Assembly (NCBI GenBank): GCA_002742765.1
Contig: DLUF01000042.1
Location: 62,001 to 126,000, forward strand
Origin: Sulfurospirillum sp. UBA12182
Lineage (GTDB): Bacteria; Campylobacterota; Campylobacteria; Campylobacterales; Sulfurospirillaceae
Reading direction: 5' to 3'
Length of the DNA stretch: 64,000 bases
The notes below the pieces were generated by a model, which searched no databases, was not told the DNA's origin, and saw nothing but the letters and a program-made list of their open reading frames with translations. The translations under genes and the position numbers were made by a program. Shown one piece after another: positions 34,404 through 44,596 of the stretch. The stretch's first letter is position 1. Each line of letters opens with the position of its first letter.

Positions 34404-36770
34404 ATGGCTGAAGAAGAGATTATCATTTTAGAATCTGATGATGATTCTTTAATTGATGCAACAGAAGATATAGATATTCCTCTAGGAGATGACTCTTTAG
34501 AACTTGAAGAAGAGCAACAAAAAGAGGAAGAACAAAAAAGTAAAGACGAGACAAAAAAGAAGAAGCAAAAGCTTATTCTTATCTCTTCTGTTGCTGGTGT
34601 TTTTTTACTTTTGATTCTATTTGTCGTTGTGTTGTTTAACCTCAAAGACTCTTCTTCTGCTGATGTTGCCGATATCGATGAAGCACAAATCGTTAAAACA
34701 TTAACCAACAAAGACAGACCCTTACAATTTTCTCCCTCAAAACTAGAAAATATGATAAAAAAAGCAAATGTACTTTATGAAAGAGGAAACAAAAGTGAAG
34801 CTTTAAAAATCTACGAACAAATCGCCACTTTTAATGAAGCCATTTCATACTATAACATTGGTGTTGCGCAGATGAAAGACAAAAATTATCAAGAGGCGCT
34901 AAACTCTTTTAAAAAGGCGATTGATAATCAAGAACAAAGATGTGTTAGTGCCATTAACGCTGCTGTTTGTGCTTTAGAGTTAAACCAACAAGAACTTTTC
35001 AAGTACTACATCGATTTAGCTTACACTTATCTACCGATGGAGAGTAATTCCCCTCTTTACTCATACTATGTTGGATTGATTCATTATTATAAAAATTTCT
35101 ATTTTGAAGCACTTTCTGCTTTTTCACATCCTAATGCTCAGTATTATAAACAAAAGCATAATTATCTAGCTTCTAAGATACTAGCTTCGATGGATATAAA
35201 CAATTTTGCCCTAGAGCATTTAGAAAAAACATCTGATGTTACAGATAGTTTAACTCTGGGCTTACTCTATGCAAGATTAGGCGAATATAACATAGCTTTA
35301 AACCACTTAGTAAAAGCAACACAAAATACGAATGAACCACTTAAAGCTAGAATCGCTTTAGCTTTAGTACAAAACAAACTAGGTAAACTAGAACAAAGTG
35401 CAAGCCTTTTAAAACAAATGTATAAAGATTATAAAGAGGAAGCAACTCTAGTTTATCCTATCAAGACCACACTGAAAAAATCCCTTTTTGACATCAATCT
35501 TGCACAAAAAGAGTTTGACAAAGAGTTATTTTTCAATGACGAGAGAACATACTCTTTACTCTTTTACTTTGCCCCTTTTAAAGTTTTTAACGCAAAACAA
35601 ACTATCGATTACATTCGTAAAGGAAGTATGAATGTTTTTATCGATGAAATCGGTCCTGCTCTTTCTTATCTCAAACAAAGTTCAACCATCTCAAAAGTAA
35701 ATATCTCGATTTCAGCAGGGATTAAAAAAGCTCTTAACTTCCATACAAAAGCTGCAAATGATATCTTTAAAAACATGATTGCAACTTATCCAAAGCACTC
35801 TATTTTACACTATAATTTAGCTTTAACCTATGCGCAAATGTCAGACTTTACCCAAGCATATAAACACTTTAAAACAAGCTATCACTTAGATAACAAAAAC
35901 TATCTTGCTGGTGCTTTTGCTATCATGAATGGCTTGCTTATCAATGAAGATGTCACTAAACTGAGTGAAGATGTAAAAGATAGTATCGCAACAGATGAAA
36001 CGCTCAAAGAGTCTAATCTGTTTATCTCTCTTATCCACTTAACAGAAAACAATCAACTCTCACTCACAAGATGGATGGAAGAAGAAAAAGCAAATACTCC
36101 TTTAAATGTTGTGTTAGATACTATCATCGCAAAAAAGAGTTTAAATGAAAATGTCTACCGCCAAAAAGCAGCCCTTTTACAATCTCTTCTTCCAAAAGAT
36201 ATCATGGCTAATCTTTTAAACTTCAACATCAAGAACAATAAAAACGATATAAAAGAGTATGCAAAAGCTATACAAATTGATTTTAAAAAATTAGAACTTG
36301 ACTATGATGCTTTTTATTATGGTCCAAGACTTGTCAAACAGCAATACACCAAACTTTTACAGATAGGCGGACTACTCCATCATGAAAGAGAAAAACTGAT
36401 AAAAAGAGCTGAATTAGAACGTGATGATCCAGCTGCTATCATGCAAACTTTGGCATATCTTAGTATCTATACCCATAATTTTGAAGAAGCCTATACACTG
36501 TATAATCAACTTATAGACCAGTATAAAGAAAATGACACGAGAACTGTTTTTTTAGCTGCTGTTGCTAGTATCGGAGCGAATCATCCAGAAAATGCTGTTG
36601 CACTCTTAGAACTCTCAAAGCTTATTGACCCAACAAATATGGAAAGTCGTTATGGCTTAGGTCTTTTGTACCACGAAGAGAAAAATTTTGAGGGGGCTAC
36701 CATACAGTATATGAAGATAGGAGACAGTGACTTCCAATCTCGCTACTTTAGTTTTGCAATTGAGAGATAA
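34404..36770 (+). CDS. pflB: PflB-like TPR membrane protein (flagellar motor scaffold)
   Basis: 788 aa. An acidic cytoplasmic N-terminus (residues 1-52, many Glu/Asp) precedes one membrane helix (about 55-77) and a long periplasmic region of tetratricopeptide repeats, e.g. ALKIYEQIATFNEAISYYNIG and SILHYNLALTYAQMSDFTQAY. Length, topology and position directly after serS match PflB (Cj0390) of Campylobacter jejuni, part of the disk scaffold that recruits stator units. Symbol rests on synteny and topology, not on alignment. Confidence 0.7.
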   Translation: MAEEEIIILESDDDSLIDATEDIDIPLGDDSLELEEEQQKEEEQKSKDETKKKKQKLILISSVAGVFLLLILFVVVLFNLKDSSSADVADIDEAQIVKTLTNKDRPLQFSPSKLENMIKKANVLYERGNKSEALKIYEQIATFNEAISYYNIGVAQMKDKNYQEALNSFKKAIDNQEQRCVSAINAAVCALELNQQELFKYYIDLAYTYLPMESNSPLYSYYVGLIHYYKNFYFEALSAFSHPNAQYYKQKHNYLASKILASMDINNFALEHLEKTSDVTDSLTLGLLYARLGEYNIALNHLVKATQNTNEPLKARIALALVQNKLGKLEQSASLLKQMYKDYKEEATLVYPIKTTLKKSLFDINLAQKEFDKELFFNDERTYSLLFYFAPFKVFNAKQTIDYIRKGSMNVFIDEIGPALSYLKQSSTISKVNISISAGIKKALNFHTKAANDIFKNMIATYPKHSILHYNLALTYAQMSDFTQAYKHFKTSYHLDNKNYLAGAFAIMNGLLINEDVTKLSEDVKDSIATDETLKESNLFISLIHLTENNQLSLTRWMEEEKANTPLNVVLDTIIAKKSLNENVYRQKAALLQSLLPKDIMANLLNFNIKNNKNDIKEYAKAIQIDFKKLELDYDAFYYGPRLVKQQYTKLLQIGGLLHHEREKLIKRAELERDDPAAIMQTLAYLSIYTHNFEEAYTLYNQLIDQYKENDTRTVFLAAVASIGANHPENAVALLELSKLIDPTNMESRYGLGLLYHEEKNFEGATIQYMKIGDSDFQSRYFSFAIER

Positions 36771-36799
36771 AAAGAGTCTTTACATGTAAAGACTCTTTT
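36770..36799. terminator. 30-bp perfect palindrome between convergent genes
   Basis: AAAAGAGTCTTTACA followed by its exact reverse complement, centred on an exact TTTACATGTAAA copy. It starts on the last base of the PflB stop and ends 8 nt before the leuA stop, so it can serve as terminator in both directions (A-run on one side, T-run on the other). Confidence 0.75.
36779..36790. repeat. TTTACATGTAAA, exact copy
   Basis: Core of the 30-bp palindrome between pflB and leuA. Confidence 0.9.
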
Positions 36800-36807
36800 G
36801 TTTATAT

Positions 36808-38367
36808 TTAGATATTTGCCCCTGTTTTATCTTTGATACTTCTAAGTCCTTCTTTCATAGACATATAACTGTTTAATGCTCCGATATAAGCTTTTGCAGT
36901 TGCTAACATCGTATCCACACTAAGTCCATGCCCCATGATAGCTGGCTTACTCTCATCAAAGACCACTTTAACAACAACACGTGCTAGTGCATCTTTTCCC
37001 TGAGTTACCGCATCAACTTTATAATCTTTTAACTCTCCACTTACTCCACACACTCTGTCTATAACTTTAAACACAGCATCCATCGTTCCATTTCCGATAG
37101 CAGCATCTGTAATCTCTTCTCCTTCGTGTCTGATAGTTACAGCAGCATTTGGAACCCCACCAGGATTACAATCACTAAGTTGTAAAGTTACCAACTCAAA
37201 AACTTGAGGAATTTTTGTTATCTCTTCTGCGATTAAAGCTCTGATGTCATCATCAAAAATCTCTTTTTTTGCATCTGCTAAAACTTTAAATCTCTCAAAT
37301 GCCTCGTTGATTTCTTCATCTTTCAAATTAAAGCCAAAACTAGATAACTTATCTTTAAAAGCATGACGACCAGAGTGTTTTCCTAAAACGATAGAGTTTT
37401 TATCTAATCCTATATCTTTTGCATTCATGATTTCGTAAGTTTGTGTATGTTTTAAAACGCCATCTTGATGGATACCACTTTCATGAGCAAAAGCATTTTT
37501 CCCTACTATTGCTTTGTTTGGTTGAGGCTCAATCCCTGTAATCGTTGAGACTAATTTACTTGTAGGATAAATCTCTTTGATATTGATGTTTGTATCATAA
37601 TTTTGAAATACATCTTTTCTGGTTTTAAGTACCATTACTATCTCTTCTAAAGCCGCATTTCCAGCTCTTTCTCCCAAACCATTGATAGTACACTCGATTT
37701 GTCTTGCTCCTGCTTCTATACAAGCCAAAGAGTTTGCAACAGCTAATCCTAAATCATTATGGCAATGAACAGAAAGTACAGCTCTCTCACCTACACTCTG
37801 TTTTAACTCTTTGATGATTTGAGCCATTTCACTAGGCATCCTATACCCAACAGTATCTGGGATATTTAAAGTCGTTGCTCCAGCATTTATAACAGCATCT
37901 AAGATCTCTTTCATAAAACCAACATCGCTTCTTCCAGCATCTTCACAAGAAAACTCAACATCATCACAAAAAGTTTTCGCATAAGATACTGCTTCAACTG
38001 CTTTTTTGATGACTTGATCTGGTGTCATCTTTAATTTATACTCCATATGTATAGGACTTGTAGCTATAAAAGTATGGATTCTCCTCATCTTTGCATGAGC
38101 GATTGCCTCACCAGCAGCTTTGATATCTCTCTCAAGTGCACGTGCAAGTGAACATACAGTTGAGTTTTTTACCTGCTCACTAATTCTAGCAATTGCATCA
38201 AAATCACCAGGACTCGCAGCTGCAAAACCTGCTTCAATGATATCTACTCCCAATTTTTCTAACTGTAAAGCTAACTGAATTTTCTCCTCAGTATTCATAG
38301 AAGCACCAGGGCTTTGTTCCCCATCTCTTAATGTGGTATCAAATATTTTTATTATTTCTGAACTCAT
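36808..38367 (-). CDS. leuA: 2-isopropylmalate synthase
   Basis: 519 aa. First committed step of leucine synthesis. N-terminal TIM barrel with [16 protein letters not shown] and metal-binding [18 protein letters not shown]-terminal LeuA dimer/regulatory domain (about 390-519) that normally binds leucine for feedback. A 28-codon leucine-rich leader and a terminator-like hairpin precede it, implying attenuation control. Confidence 0.95.
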   Translation of the reverse strand: MSSEIIKIFDTTLRDGEQSPGASMNTEEKIQLALQLEKLGVDIIEAGFAAASPGDFDAIARISEQVKNSTVCSLARALERDIKAAGEAIAHAKMRRIHTFIATSPIHMEYKLKMTPDQVIKKAVEAVSYAKTFCDDVEFSCEDAGRSDVGFMKEILDAVINAGATTLNIPDTVGYRMPSEMAQIIKELKQSVGERAVLSVHCHNDLGLAVANSLACIEAGARQIECTINGLGERAGNAALEEIVMVLKTRKDVFQNYDTNINIKEIYPTSKLVSTITGIEPQPNKAIVGKNAFAHESGIHQDGVLKHTQTYEIMNAKDIGLDKNSIVLGKHSGRHAFKDKLSSFGFNLKDEEINEAFERFKVLADAKKEIFDDDIRALIAEEITKIPQVFELVTLQLSDCNPGGVPNAAVTIRHEGEEITDAAIGNGTMDAVFKVIDRVCGVSGELKDYKVDAVTQGKDALARVVVKVVFDESKPAIMGHGLSVDTMLATAKAYIGALNSYMSMKEGLRSIKDKTGANI

Positions 38368-38400
38368 TGGTTGAACCTTTTAAAAATTTATAAACATGCA

Positions 38401-38428
38401 TAAAACTTCATCACAACAAGTGTGAAGT
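38401..38428 (-). terminator. attenuator hairpin before leuA
   Basis: On the minus strand ACTTCA-CAC, a 5-nt loop, GTG-A-TGAAGT (9 bp with one bulged base), followed by TTTTA. It lies 40 nt after the leader peptide stop and about 35 nt before the leuA start, the place of a leu attenuator. I could not identify the competing antiterminator with confidence. Confidence 0.6.
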
Positions 38429-38467
38429 AACTTTGGGTTGATTTTACTGTAATTTTTATTAAAAATT

Positions 38468-38554
38468 TTAGAGGCTAAGCAGCAGGAGGGAGAGAAGCAG
38501 GAGAGCGTTATTTCTCTTTTTCATTGAGATTGAGTTTATATCAAAACTTGTCAT
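38468..38554 (-). CDS. leucine-rich leader peptide of leuA
   Basis: 28 codons from an ATG at 38554 with AAGGAG 5 nt upstream. The C-terminus reads A-LLLL-S-LLLL-S-L: nine Leu codons in the last eleven, all CTN (CTC, CTG, CTT) although TTA is the common Leu codon in neighbouring genes. Ribosome stalling here when charged tRNA-Leu is scarce would change folding before leuA, as in classic LeuL attenuation. Too short for routine gene calling. Confidence 0.85.
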   Translation of the reverse strand: MTSFDINSISMKKRNNALLLLSLLLLSL

Positions 38555-38581
38555 AACTTCTCCTTTTTAAAAATTTTGTTT

Positions 38582-38610
38582 ATTATACTAAGTTTTTTTC
38601 TGTTTTGCAA
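38582..38610 (-). promoter_or_regulatory. promoter of the leu leader and leuA
   Basis: Minus-strand TTGCAA (38610-38605), 17-nt spacer, TATAAT (38587-38582). Expected start of RNA near 38575, 20 nt before the leader peptide ATG. The -35 lies inside the pssA 3' end. Confidence 0.65.
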
Positions 38611-39322
38611 TTGTATAAAAAGTTCTTACAATTCCATAAAGCAAATATGCTGTGATTAAAAGTGTTGTACTCTCGATAGGATAAACATAAAGCATTGAAA
38701 AAACGATTATAAGTACAACTAAAACTTTGATAGCATTTGCTTTTTTCAAATCCATTTTTTTGAAACTGGGGTATCTTATATTGCTTACCATCAAGAAGGA
38801 AACTAGCCCCATAGAAATCAACATAAAAACTTCAGCACCACGCATAAAAGAGTATTCTAAATAAGTAAGAACCCACATCGTTATCGCAACAGCTGCACCA
38901 GGGATTGGCATACCTATAAAAACAGATGGTTCACTAGAAGAGCTCATTACATTGAAACGAGCAAGCCTTATAGCACCAAAAACAACATACATTGCACAAA
39001 AAAGTGATCCAACTTTTCCAAAACTATGCCCTACACTAAAGTAAAAAAGCATGGCAGGGGCAACTCCAAAAGCAACTATATCTGCTAAAGAGTCAAACTC
39101 TCCACCAAACTTACTCTGTGTGTTAGTAAGTCTTGCAACTCTTCCATCTAGCCCATCAAAGATAAGAGATAAGATGATATAAAAAGCCGCTTTTTCAAAA
39201 TCACCTCTTACAGAAGCCAAAACACCTATAACACCTAAAAATGCACTTGCAGCAGTGAAAAGATTTGGGATTATATATGCTAATTGTAATTTTCCATCTT
39301 CACTTTTAAACTTAGCAAACAC
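38588..39322 (-). CDS. pssA: CDP-diacylglycerol-serine O-phosphatidyltransferase
   Basis: 244 aa from a GTG at 39322 (AGGA 7 nt upstream). CDP-alcohol phosphatidyltransferase signature DGLDGRVARLTNTQSKFGG...FDSLAD fits DGx2ARx8Gx3Dx3D. About seven membrane helices. Makes phosphatidylserine, substrate of the adjacent psd product. Overlaps psd by 11 nt. Confidence 0.92.
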   Translation of the reverse strand: MFAKFKSEDGKLQLAYIIPNLFTAASAFLGVIGVLASVRGDFEKAAFYIILSLIFDGLDGRVARLTNTQSKFGGEFDSLADIVAFGVAPAMLFYFSVGHSFGKVGSLFCAMYVVFGAIRLARFNVMSSSSEPSVFIGMPIPGAAVAITMWVLTYLEYSFMRGAEVFMLISMGLVSFLMVSNIRYPSFKKMDLKKANAIKVLVVLIIVFSMLYVYPIESTTLLITAYLLYGIVRTFYTIAKQKKT

Positions 39323-39968
39323 TCTGTTTTCCTTTGTGTGCAAAATATCCTAAAACACTCTCACCTGCTTTGATACTATCTCCAACAGCAACTTTGATAC
39401 GACTATCTAAACTCACAAACAACTCAACACTTCCTTCAACTAAAATCCCAAATCTCTGAGCAGATTTTAAAGGACCGATTGTTTTAAAAAGCTCTATCTT
39501 ACGGCTAAATGCTCCAGCATTTACTCTAAGAACAACATCAGAAAAACTACTTTTACATGTAAGCTCTACTCTCTCTCCTAAACTTTGAGCAAGTTGAGAA
39601 TCAGTAGGTAAAAAAAGTCCATATCTTCTTTTTGTTTCACTGATAGATAAAAGAGTTGGTGCTCTTAGAAGTGAAACATCTAAGATAGACTTTTTTATCG
39701 TTATTTTAATGAGTTCTTTATCTGAAAATTTTGCCTTTTCTATTTTTTGGATAACTCCATCAATTGGTGCTAAAATCGCAAGTTCATCATCTTCAGCGGG
39801 GAGTCTCTCTGGATTTCTAAAAAGATATGCTGTAAATACAAAAACTAAAAAAACTATTGACTGTGCAAAATCAAAAATACTCGCAATAATATACAAAACA
39901 AAAAGAACAAAAAGATACTTCCATCCCTCTTTTGCAATAATTTGCGTTGTTGTATGATTTTTCATCAT
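39312..39968 (-). CDS. psd: phosphatidylserine decarboxylase (short form)
   Basis: 218 aa, one N-terminal membrane region, then the PSD fold. The self-cleaving Gly-Ser is recognisable in ILVEGSVELFV, although the usual FGS or LGST wording is not kept; RFG occurs five residues earlier. PAPIDGVIQKIE-like and GDSIKAGESVLGYF segments match the family. Converts phosphatidylserine to phosphatidylethanolamine. Next to pssA, as in Campylobacter. Confidence 0.85.
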   Translation of the reverse strand: MMKNHTTTQIIAKEGWKYLFVLFVLYIIASIFDFAQSIVFLVFVFTAYLFRNPERLPAEDDELAILAPIDGVIQKIEKAKFSDKELIKITIKKSILDVSLLRAPTLLSISETKRRYGLFLPTDSQLAQSLGERVELTCKSSFSDVVLRVNAGAFSRKIELFKTIGPLKSAQRFGILVEGSVELFVSLDSRIKVAVGDSIKAGESVLGYFAHKGKQSVC

Positions 39969-41930
39969 CTATTTTTCACTTTCCTCTTTTTTAGACTCTT
40001 CTTGAGGTGGGTTACACATACGAGTTGGCATGTTGTTTTCAAGTTCAAAATCTCTGATGATTTTTCTTAGCTGATCACCATCAATCGTCTCATACTCTTT
40101 TAAAGCTCCAACTATATTTTCTATACAGCCTCTATACTCTTCTAAAGTTTTTAAAACAATTTGATAACGCTCACTCAGCATGGATTTCACATAAGAGTCC
40201 ACATCTTGTGCCATTTTTTCACTATACTCTTTTACAGTTCCACCAGCTAAAAAAGTATTTCTTTGTTTTTCTAAAACCATAAGTCCAGCAACATCACTCA
40301 TACCATACATACCAACCATAGCTTTGATGATATCGGTTGCGCGCTCTAAATCGTTTCCAGCACCAGTACTAATCTCTCCGATAAAAACCTCTTCAGCAGC
40401 TCGTCCACCTAAAAGAACATCAACTTCTGCTACTAATTCATGACGTTGTGCTAAAAATTTATTTTCTTGTGGTGTATTTAAAGTATAGCCAAGTGCCGCT
40501 AAACCTCTTGGGATAATAGAAACTTTTGAAACTTTTTTTGCACCTTTGGTAGTCTCTGCGATAAGTGCATGTCCACTCTCATGATAAGCAACGATTCGCT
40601 TTTCTTCAGGGTTGATACGTCTACTTTTCTTCTCAAGTCCTGCGATGGCTCGCTCAACTGCTTCTACTAAGTCTGATTGTTCTACGTGTGATTTGTTTTT
40701 TCGACCACCTAAAAGTGCCGCTTCATTGATGATATTTGCCAAGTCTGCACCAGCAAGTCCAGCTGTGAGCCTTGCTATCTCTTCGATATCTATATCATCT
40801 GCAAGCTTTACCTCTTCTATATGCACCTTTAAGATATCTACTCTTCCTTTAAAATCTGGTTTATCTACCAACACTTGCCTGTCAAAACGACCAGGTCTTA
40901 AAAGTGCTGCATCTAAAACCTCAGGTCTGTTAGTTGCTGCTAAAACGATAACAGGAGACTTGTCTGAGCTAAAACCATCCATCTCAGCTAAAAGTTGATT
41001 AAGAGTTTGTTCTCTCTCATCATTACCACCCATTTGTCCATTTGCAGCACGACTCTTACCGATAGCATCTATCTCATCTATGAAAACTATAGCAGGTGCT
41101 TCTTTTTTTGCATTTTCAAAAAGGTCTCTTACACGACTCGCACCAACACCTACAAACATCTCTATAAAACTAGAACCAGAAACGGAGAAAAATGGAACAT
41201 CTGCTTCTCCAGCAACTGCTTTTGCTAAAAGTGTTTTCCCAGTACCTGGAGGACCCACAAGTAAAACACCTTTAGGGATTTTTGCACCAAGGTTTATGTA
41301 ACGACCAGGATGTTTTAAGAAATCAACTATCTCTTTAACCTCTTCTTTTGCCTCTTCAACACCAGCAACATCTTCAAATTTTACTTTTGGTTTTTCCGAA
41401 TTTACGAGCTTTTTACTGCTCCCCATTCCAAGGATTCCTCCACCCATGTTTTTTTGCATTCGACTTGCAAGAAACATCCAAATACCAAAAAATATAAAGA
41501 TAGGTAAAACCCAAGAAAAAAGAATTTCTGTAAAGATATTTGTTTCATTATAACCGCCATATGGAATCTTTTTTTCATCCAATAGAGGGATTAATGTGTT
41601 ATCTTCACCAACTTTTTTTACAAGATAAACTATCTTTCCCACACTAGAGTCAGAAAAAGCTCTAATCGTAGTTTGTCCAATAGCAACATAATTAATCTCT
41701 GAGTTTTTTACCAACTCTTTAAACTCAAAATAGTTTATATTTTTAGTGACTGATTTTGTATTTGCACCAAAAGAGTTTTCACCCATACCATCATTTGGTG
41801 TAACAAAATTTTTAAAGATTAAGATGACTACGATAGAAAATATCGCAAAAACTAAAAATGGATTTTGATTGAAAAAGTTATTATTTTTATTGTTTTTATT
41901 ATCTCTATTTTGATTATTGTTTTGACTCAT
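39969..41930 (-). CDS. ftsH: ATP-dependent zinc metalloprotease FtsH
   Basis: 653 aa. Two membrane helices (about 27-45 and 133-155) flank a periplasmic domain; AAA+ Walker [13 protein letters not shown], Walker [12 protein letters not shown] and zinc-binding HESGH are all present. Degrades membrane and misfolded proteins. Located between psd and prmA. Confidence 0.97.
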   Translation of the reverse strand: MSQNNNQNRDNKNNKNNNFFNQNPFLVFAIFSIVVILIFKNFVTPNDGMGENSFGANTKSVTKNINYFEFKELVKNSEINYVAIGQTTIRAFSDSSVGKIVYLVKKVGEDNTLIPLLDEKKIPYGGYNETNIFTEILFSWVLPIFIFFGIWMFLASRMQKNMGGGILGMGSSKKLVNSEKPKVKFEDVAGVEEAKEEVKEIVDFLKHPGRYINLGAKIPKGVLLVGPPGTGKTLLAKAVAGEADVPFFSVSGSSFIEMFVGVGASRVRDLFENAKKEAPAIVFIDEIDAIGKSRAANGQMGGNDEREQTLNQLLAEMDGFSSDKSPVIVLAATNRPEVLDAALLRPGRFDRQVLVDKPDFKGRVDILKVHIEEVKLADDIDIEEIARLTAGLAGADLANIINEAALLGGRKNKSHVEQSDLVEAVERAIAGLEKKSRRINPEEKRIVAYHESGHALIAETTKGAKKVSKVSIIPRGLAALGYTLNTPQENKFLAQRHELVAEVDVLLGGRAAEEVFIGEISTGAGNDLERATDIIKAMVGMYGMSDVAGLMVLEKQRNTFLAGGTVKEYSEKMAQDVDSYVKSMLSERYQIVLKTLEEYRGCIENIVGALKEYETIDGDQLRKIIRDFELENNMPTRMCNPPQEESKKEESEK

Positions 41931-41937
41931 CTACTTC

Positions 41938-42762
41938 TTATCCTTGATAAACGAGTGTATACCACTCATCTTTTTTGTATTTCTCTAATAATTGAAAATT
42001 TTGATATTTTTTTTCTACTCTTTCAATGTATTTATCTAAAATTCCAGAAAGAATCAAGATACCACCTTCTTTCACAACTTTTGATAAATCTTGATAAAGC
42101 ATGATTAAAACATCTGCTATGATATTTGCAACAACTACATCATAAGCCTTGTGAGTTTGTGTCACAGAACCAACCCATGCTTGTTCATAGACTTGTGAGT
42201 TAAGCGTAAAATTCTCTTTTGCACTTTTGATTGCCAACTCATCTGTATCACATATCTCAACTTTAGCACCTAGTTTTGCTGCCCCGATAGATAAAATCCC
42301 ACTTCCACAGCCTACATCCAAAAGTGTATCATCTTTTTTTAAATATTTTTGTAACATCATCAAACACCCATATGTCGTCTCATGATGCCCTGAACCAAAA
42401 GCAAGTGCTGGGTCTATGAGGATATTTTTTTTCTCATTATCAGGTTTTACCCAACTTGGATGGATAAAAAAATCTCCCACATGGATAGGCTGAACAGAGT
42501 CTTGATACGAGCTAATCCAGTCGATATTTTCTTTCTCCTCTAAATGTATCTTTACATCAATCTCTTTTCCTAAGGATGTACTAAGAGATTTTGCAAAAAG
42601 TTCTACACCAAAGATGATATTTTCTAAATCTTCTTCACTACGAACTATAATAGTTCCATCTTTTTCTTCAATCGCTTCATCAGTTAAGGTAAGTATGAAA
42701 TCGGCGAAAAGTTCGTATTCGCCGATTGGGGTTATAAGTAGTTCGTTATAGGTCTGTTTCAT
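41938..42762 (-). CDS. prmA: ribosomal protein L11 methyltransferase
   Basis: 274 aa. PrmA signatures: DPALAFGSGHHETTYGCL and SAM motif LLDVGCGSGILSIGAAKLGA, then VVANIIADVLI. Trimethylates L11. Order cheY-prmA-ftsH is conserved in Campylobacterota. Confidence 0.93.
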   Translation of the reverse strand: MKQTYNELLITPIGEYELFADFILTLTDEAIEEKDGTIIVRSEEDLENIIFGVELFAKSLSTSLGKEIDVKIHLEEKENIDWISSYQDSVQPIHVGDFFIHPSWVKPDNEKKNILIDPALAFGSGHHETTYGCLMMLQKYLKKDDTLLDVGCGSGILSIGAAKLGAKVEICDTDELAIKSAKENFTLNSQVYEQAWVGSVTQTHKAYDVVVANIIADVLIMLYQDLSKVVKEGGILILSGILDKYIERVEKKYQNFQLLEKYKKDEWYTLVYQG

Positions 42763-42769
42763 CCAAAAC

Positions 42770-43138
42770 CTATAATACGTCTTCTAGTTTCTCTTTTAGC
42801 ACCTGTGGAGTAAATGGTTTTACTATATAGTTGTTAACACCTGCTTTTAAAGCTGTGATAACTTCTGCTTTTCCTCCCTCAGTTGTAACCATAATGATTG
42901 GCATATCATTGTATTTTGCTTGAGCTCTTACTTTTTTGACAAGCTCTAAGCCATTCATTTCTGGCATATTCCAATCGGTTATTAAAACATCAATATCATC
43001 ATTTTCACACATAATTTGCCAAGCTTGAGCTCCGTGTTCTGCTTCTAAGACATCTTTATAGTCAAGTCTTGCCAATGTATTTTTAATAATACGGCGCATT
43101 GTCGAACTATCATCCACAACTAGTAGTCTCAATGTCAA
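42770..43138 (-). CDS. cheY: chemotaxis response regulator CheY
   Basis: 122 aa single receiver domain: VVDDSSTMRRIIKNTLARL, phospho-acceptor Asp in VLITDWNMPEMNG, Thr in MVTTEGG and the KPFTPQVLKEKL end. This is CheY wording, so it signals to the flagellar switch. Confidence 0.94.
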   Translation of the reverse strand: MTLRLLVVDDSSTMRRIIKNTLARLDYKDVLEAEHGAQAWQIMCENDDIDVLITDWNMPEMNGLELVKKVRAQAKYNDMPIIMVTTEGGKAEVITALKAGVNNYIVKPFTPQVLKEKLEDVL

Positions 43139-43195
43139 TCCTTTAATAAAACATTATTTTTTACTCATTTTAACTAATTTTACTTTGAAAATACT

Positions 43196-43918
43196 TTAAC
43201 TTTTCAAAGTTTTTACTAGCTCAAATGCTTTTTGAAGTTCTAAAGTTCCCTCATAATATGCTTTTCCAACAATCACTCCAGAAACTTCTTTTGTAGCCAA
43301 AAGTGCTTCGATATCTTGCATATCTTTTACGCCACCACTAGCAATGGTATCTATACCACTTGCTCTTGCAATCTCTAAAGTAAAATCGACATTTACTCCA
43401 CTTAATGTACCATCTTTGCCAACATCTGTACAGATGATTGCTTCAACGCCAGCATCTGCAAACTCACGTGCCAAGTCGGTCGCTAGCATGGTTGATTTTT
43501 CAGCCCAACCTTCGACAGCAACATATCCATCAATCGCATCGATTCCTACAACAACTCTGTATCGTTTTGCAACACTTTTTACAAAATTTGGATTTCTAAG
43601 AGCAATGGAACCTAAAATCACTCTATCCACACCTAAATCGATATATTTTTTTATCGTCTCTTCATCTCTTATGCCACCACCAATTTCTAATTTTAGATTA
43701 CAATTTTGACGGATTTTTTCTATCTGTTCTAAGTTTTTAGGAGTTCCTGCAAAAGCACCATTTAAATCTACTAAATGTAACCACTTTGAGCCCATCTGTT
43801 CAAACTTTTTAGCTAACTCCCAAGGTTCATTAGAGTAGATTTTTGCGCTTTCCATAAGCCCTTTTGTGAGCCTTACTGCAACACCATCTTTCAAATCAAT
43901 CGCTGGTAAAATATCCAT
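43196..43918 (-). CDS. hisA: phosphoribosylformimino-5-aminoimidazole carboxamide ribotide isomerase
   Basis: 240 aa from the ATG at 43918 (family begins [17 protein letters not shown]). TIM barrel with the two catalytic Asp: LPAIDLKDG and [16 protein letters not shown] three codons upstream is nearer the GGAG but gives an odd N-terminus. Fourth step of histidine synthesis. Confidence 0.94.
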   Translation of the reverse strand: MDILPAIDLKDGVAVRLTKGLMESAKIYSNEPWELAKKFEQMGSKWLHLVDLNGAFAGTPKNLEQIEKIRQNCNLKLEIGGGIRDEETIKKYIDLGVDRVILGSIALRNPNFVKSVAKRYRVVVGIDAIDGYVAVEGWAEKSTMLATDLAREFADAGVEAIICTDVGKDGTLSGVNVDFTLEIARASGIDTIASGGVKDMQDIEALLATKEVSGVIVGKAYYEGTLELQKAFELVKTLKS

Positions 43919-43981
43919 AAAAAACAATACTCCTTTATTTATTTTACATGTAGGTTAAAATGAGTTTGACTCAAGAGTCTC

Positions 43982-44596
43982 TCAAATAGATACAAAATTG
44001 CTTAAAATTTTCAAGCCATTATCGTGAGATTTTTCAGGATGAGGCTGAAATCCATAAATGTTTTCTTTTTGTATTGCACTAGCAAATTCATATCCATAAA
44101 AGCTTTTTCCGATTATGTACTCTTCTTTACATGTAGTGTGAAAGCTATGCACAAAATAGAGATAAATCTCCTTAGAAAGCCCTTTAAAAAGAGCCGATTC
44201 TTTTTGTACAAAAAGTTCATTCCAACCCATATGAGGTACTTTTAAACGAGTTTCAAATCTACTCTTATCAAACTCGACTACCTCGCCTGGTATCAAACCT
44301 AAGCCTTGAGTCATGCCAAACTCTTCACTACTCTCAAGCAGCAGCTGCATCCCTAAACAAATCCCAAGAAGAGGTTTACCACTCTTTGCAAACTCACAAA
44401 TAGCCTCTTGCATTCCTCCTGCTTGAAGATGTGACATAGCATCTTTAAAAGCACCTACTCCTGGTAAAATAATCTTATCAAATTTTTTTAACTCTTCTGC
44501 TTGGCTTACAACTTCTACCTTAGAGCCTATCTTTTCAAAAGCATTTATAACGCTTCTGAGATTACCCATGTTATAATCAATTAGAGCTATCATCAT
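43982..44596 (-). CDS. hisH: imidazole glycerol phosphate synthase, glutaminase subunit
   Basis: 204 aa class I glutamine amidotransferase: ILPGVGAFKDAM, nucleophile in LLGICLGMQLL and catalytic His-x-Glu in FQPHPEKS. Supplies ammonia to HisF, which is not in this window. Overlaps pglG by 20 nt. Confidence 0.94.
   Translation of the reverse strand: MMIALIDYNMGNLRSVINAFEKIGSKVEVVSQAEELKKFDKIILPGVGAFKDAMSHLQAGGMQEAICEFAKSGKPLLGICLGMQLLLESSEEFGMTQGLGLIPGEVVEFDKSRFETRLKVPHMGWNELFVQKESALFKGLSKEIYLYFVHSFHTTCKEEYIIGKSFYGYEFASAIQKENIYGFQPHPEKSHDNGLKILSNFVSI

Noticed and set aside
40612..40998. 128-codon open frame opposite ftsH
   Set aside because: Ser-rich shadow of the FtsH coding strand.
43943..43954. 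Further TTTACATGTA-like words with two mismatches (5426, 19694, 32769, 34380, 43943, 44126)
   Set aside because: Left out of the main count because two-mismatch matches are too easily met by chance in AT-rich DNA.
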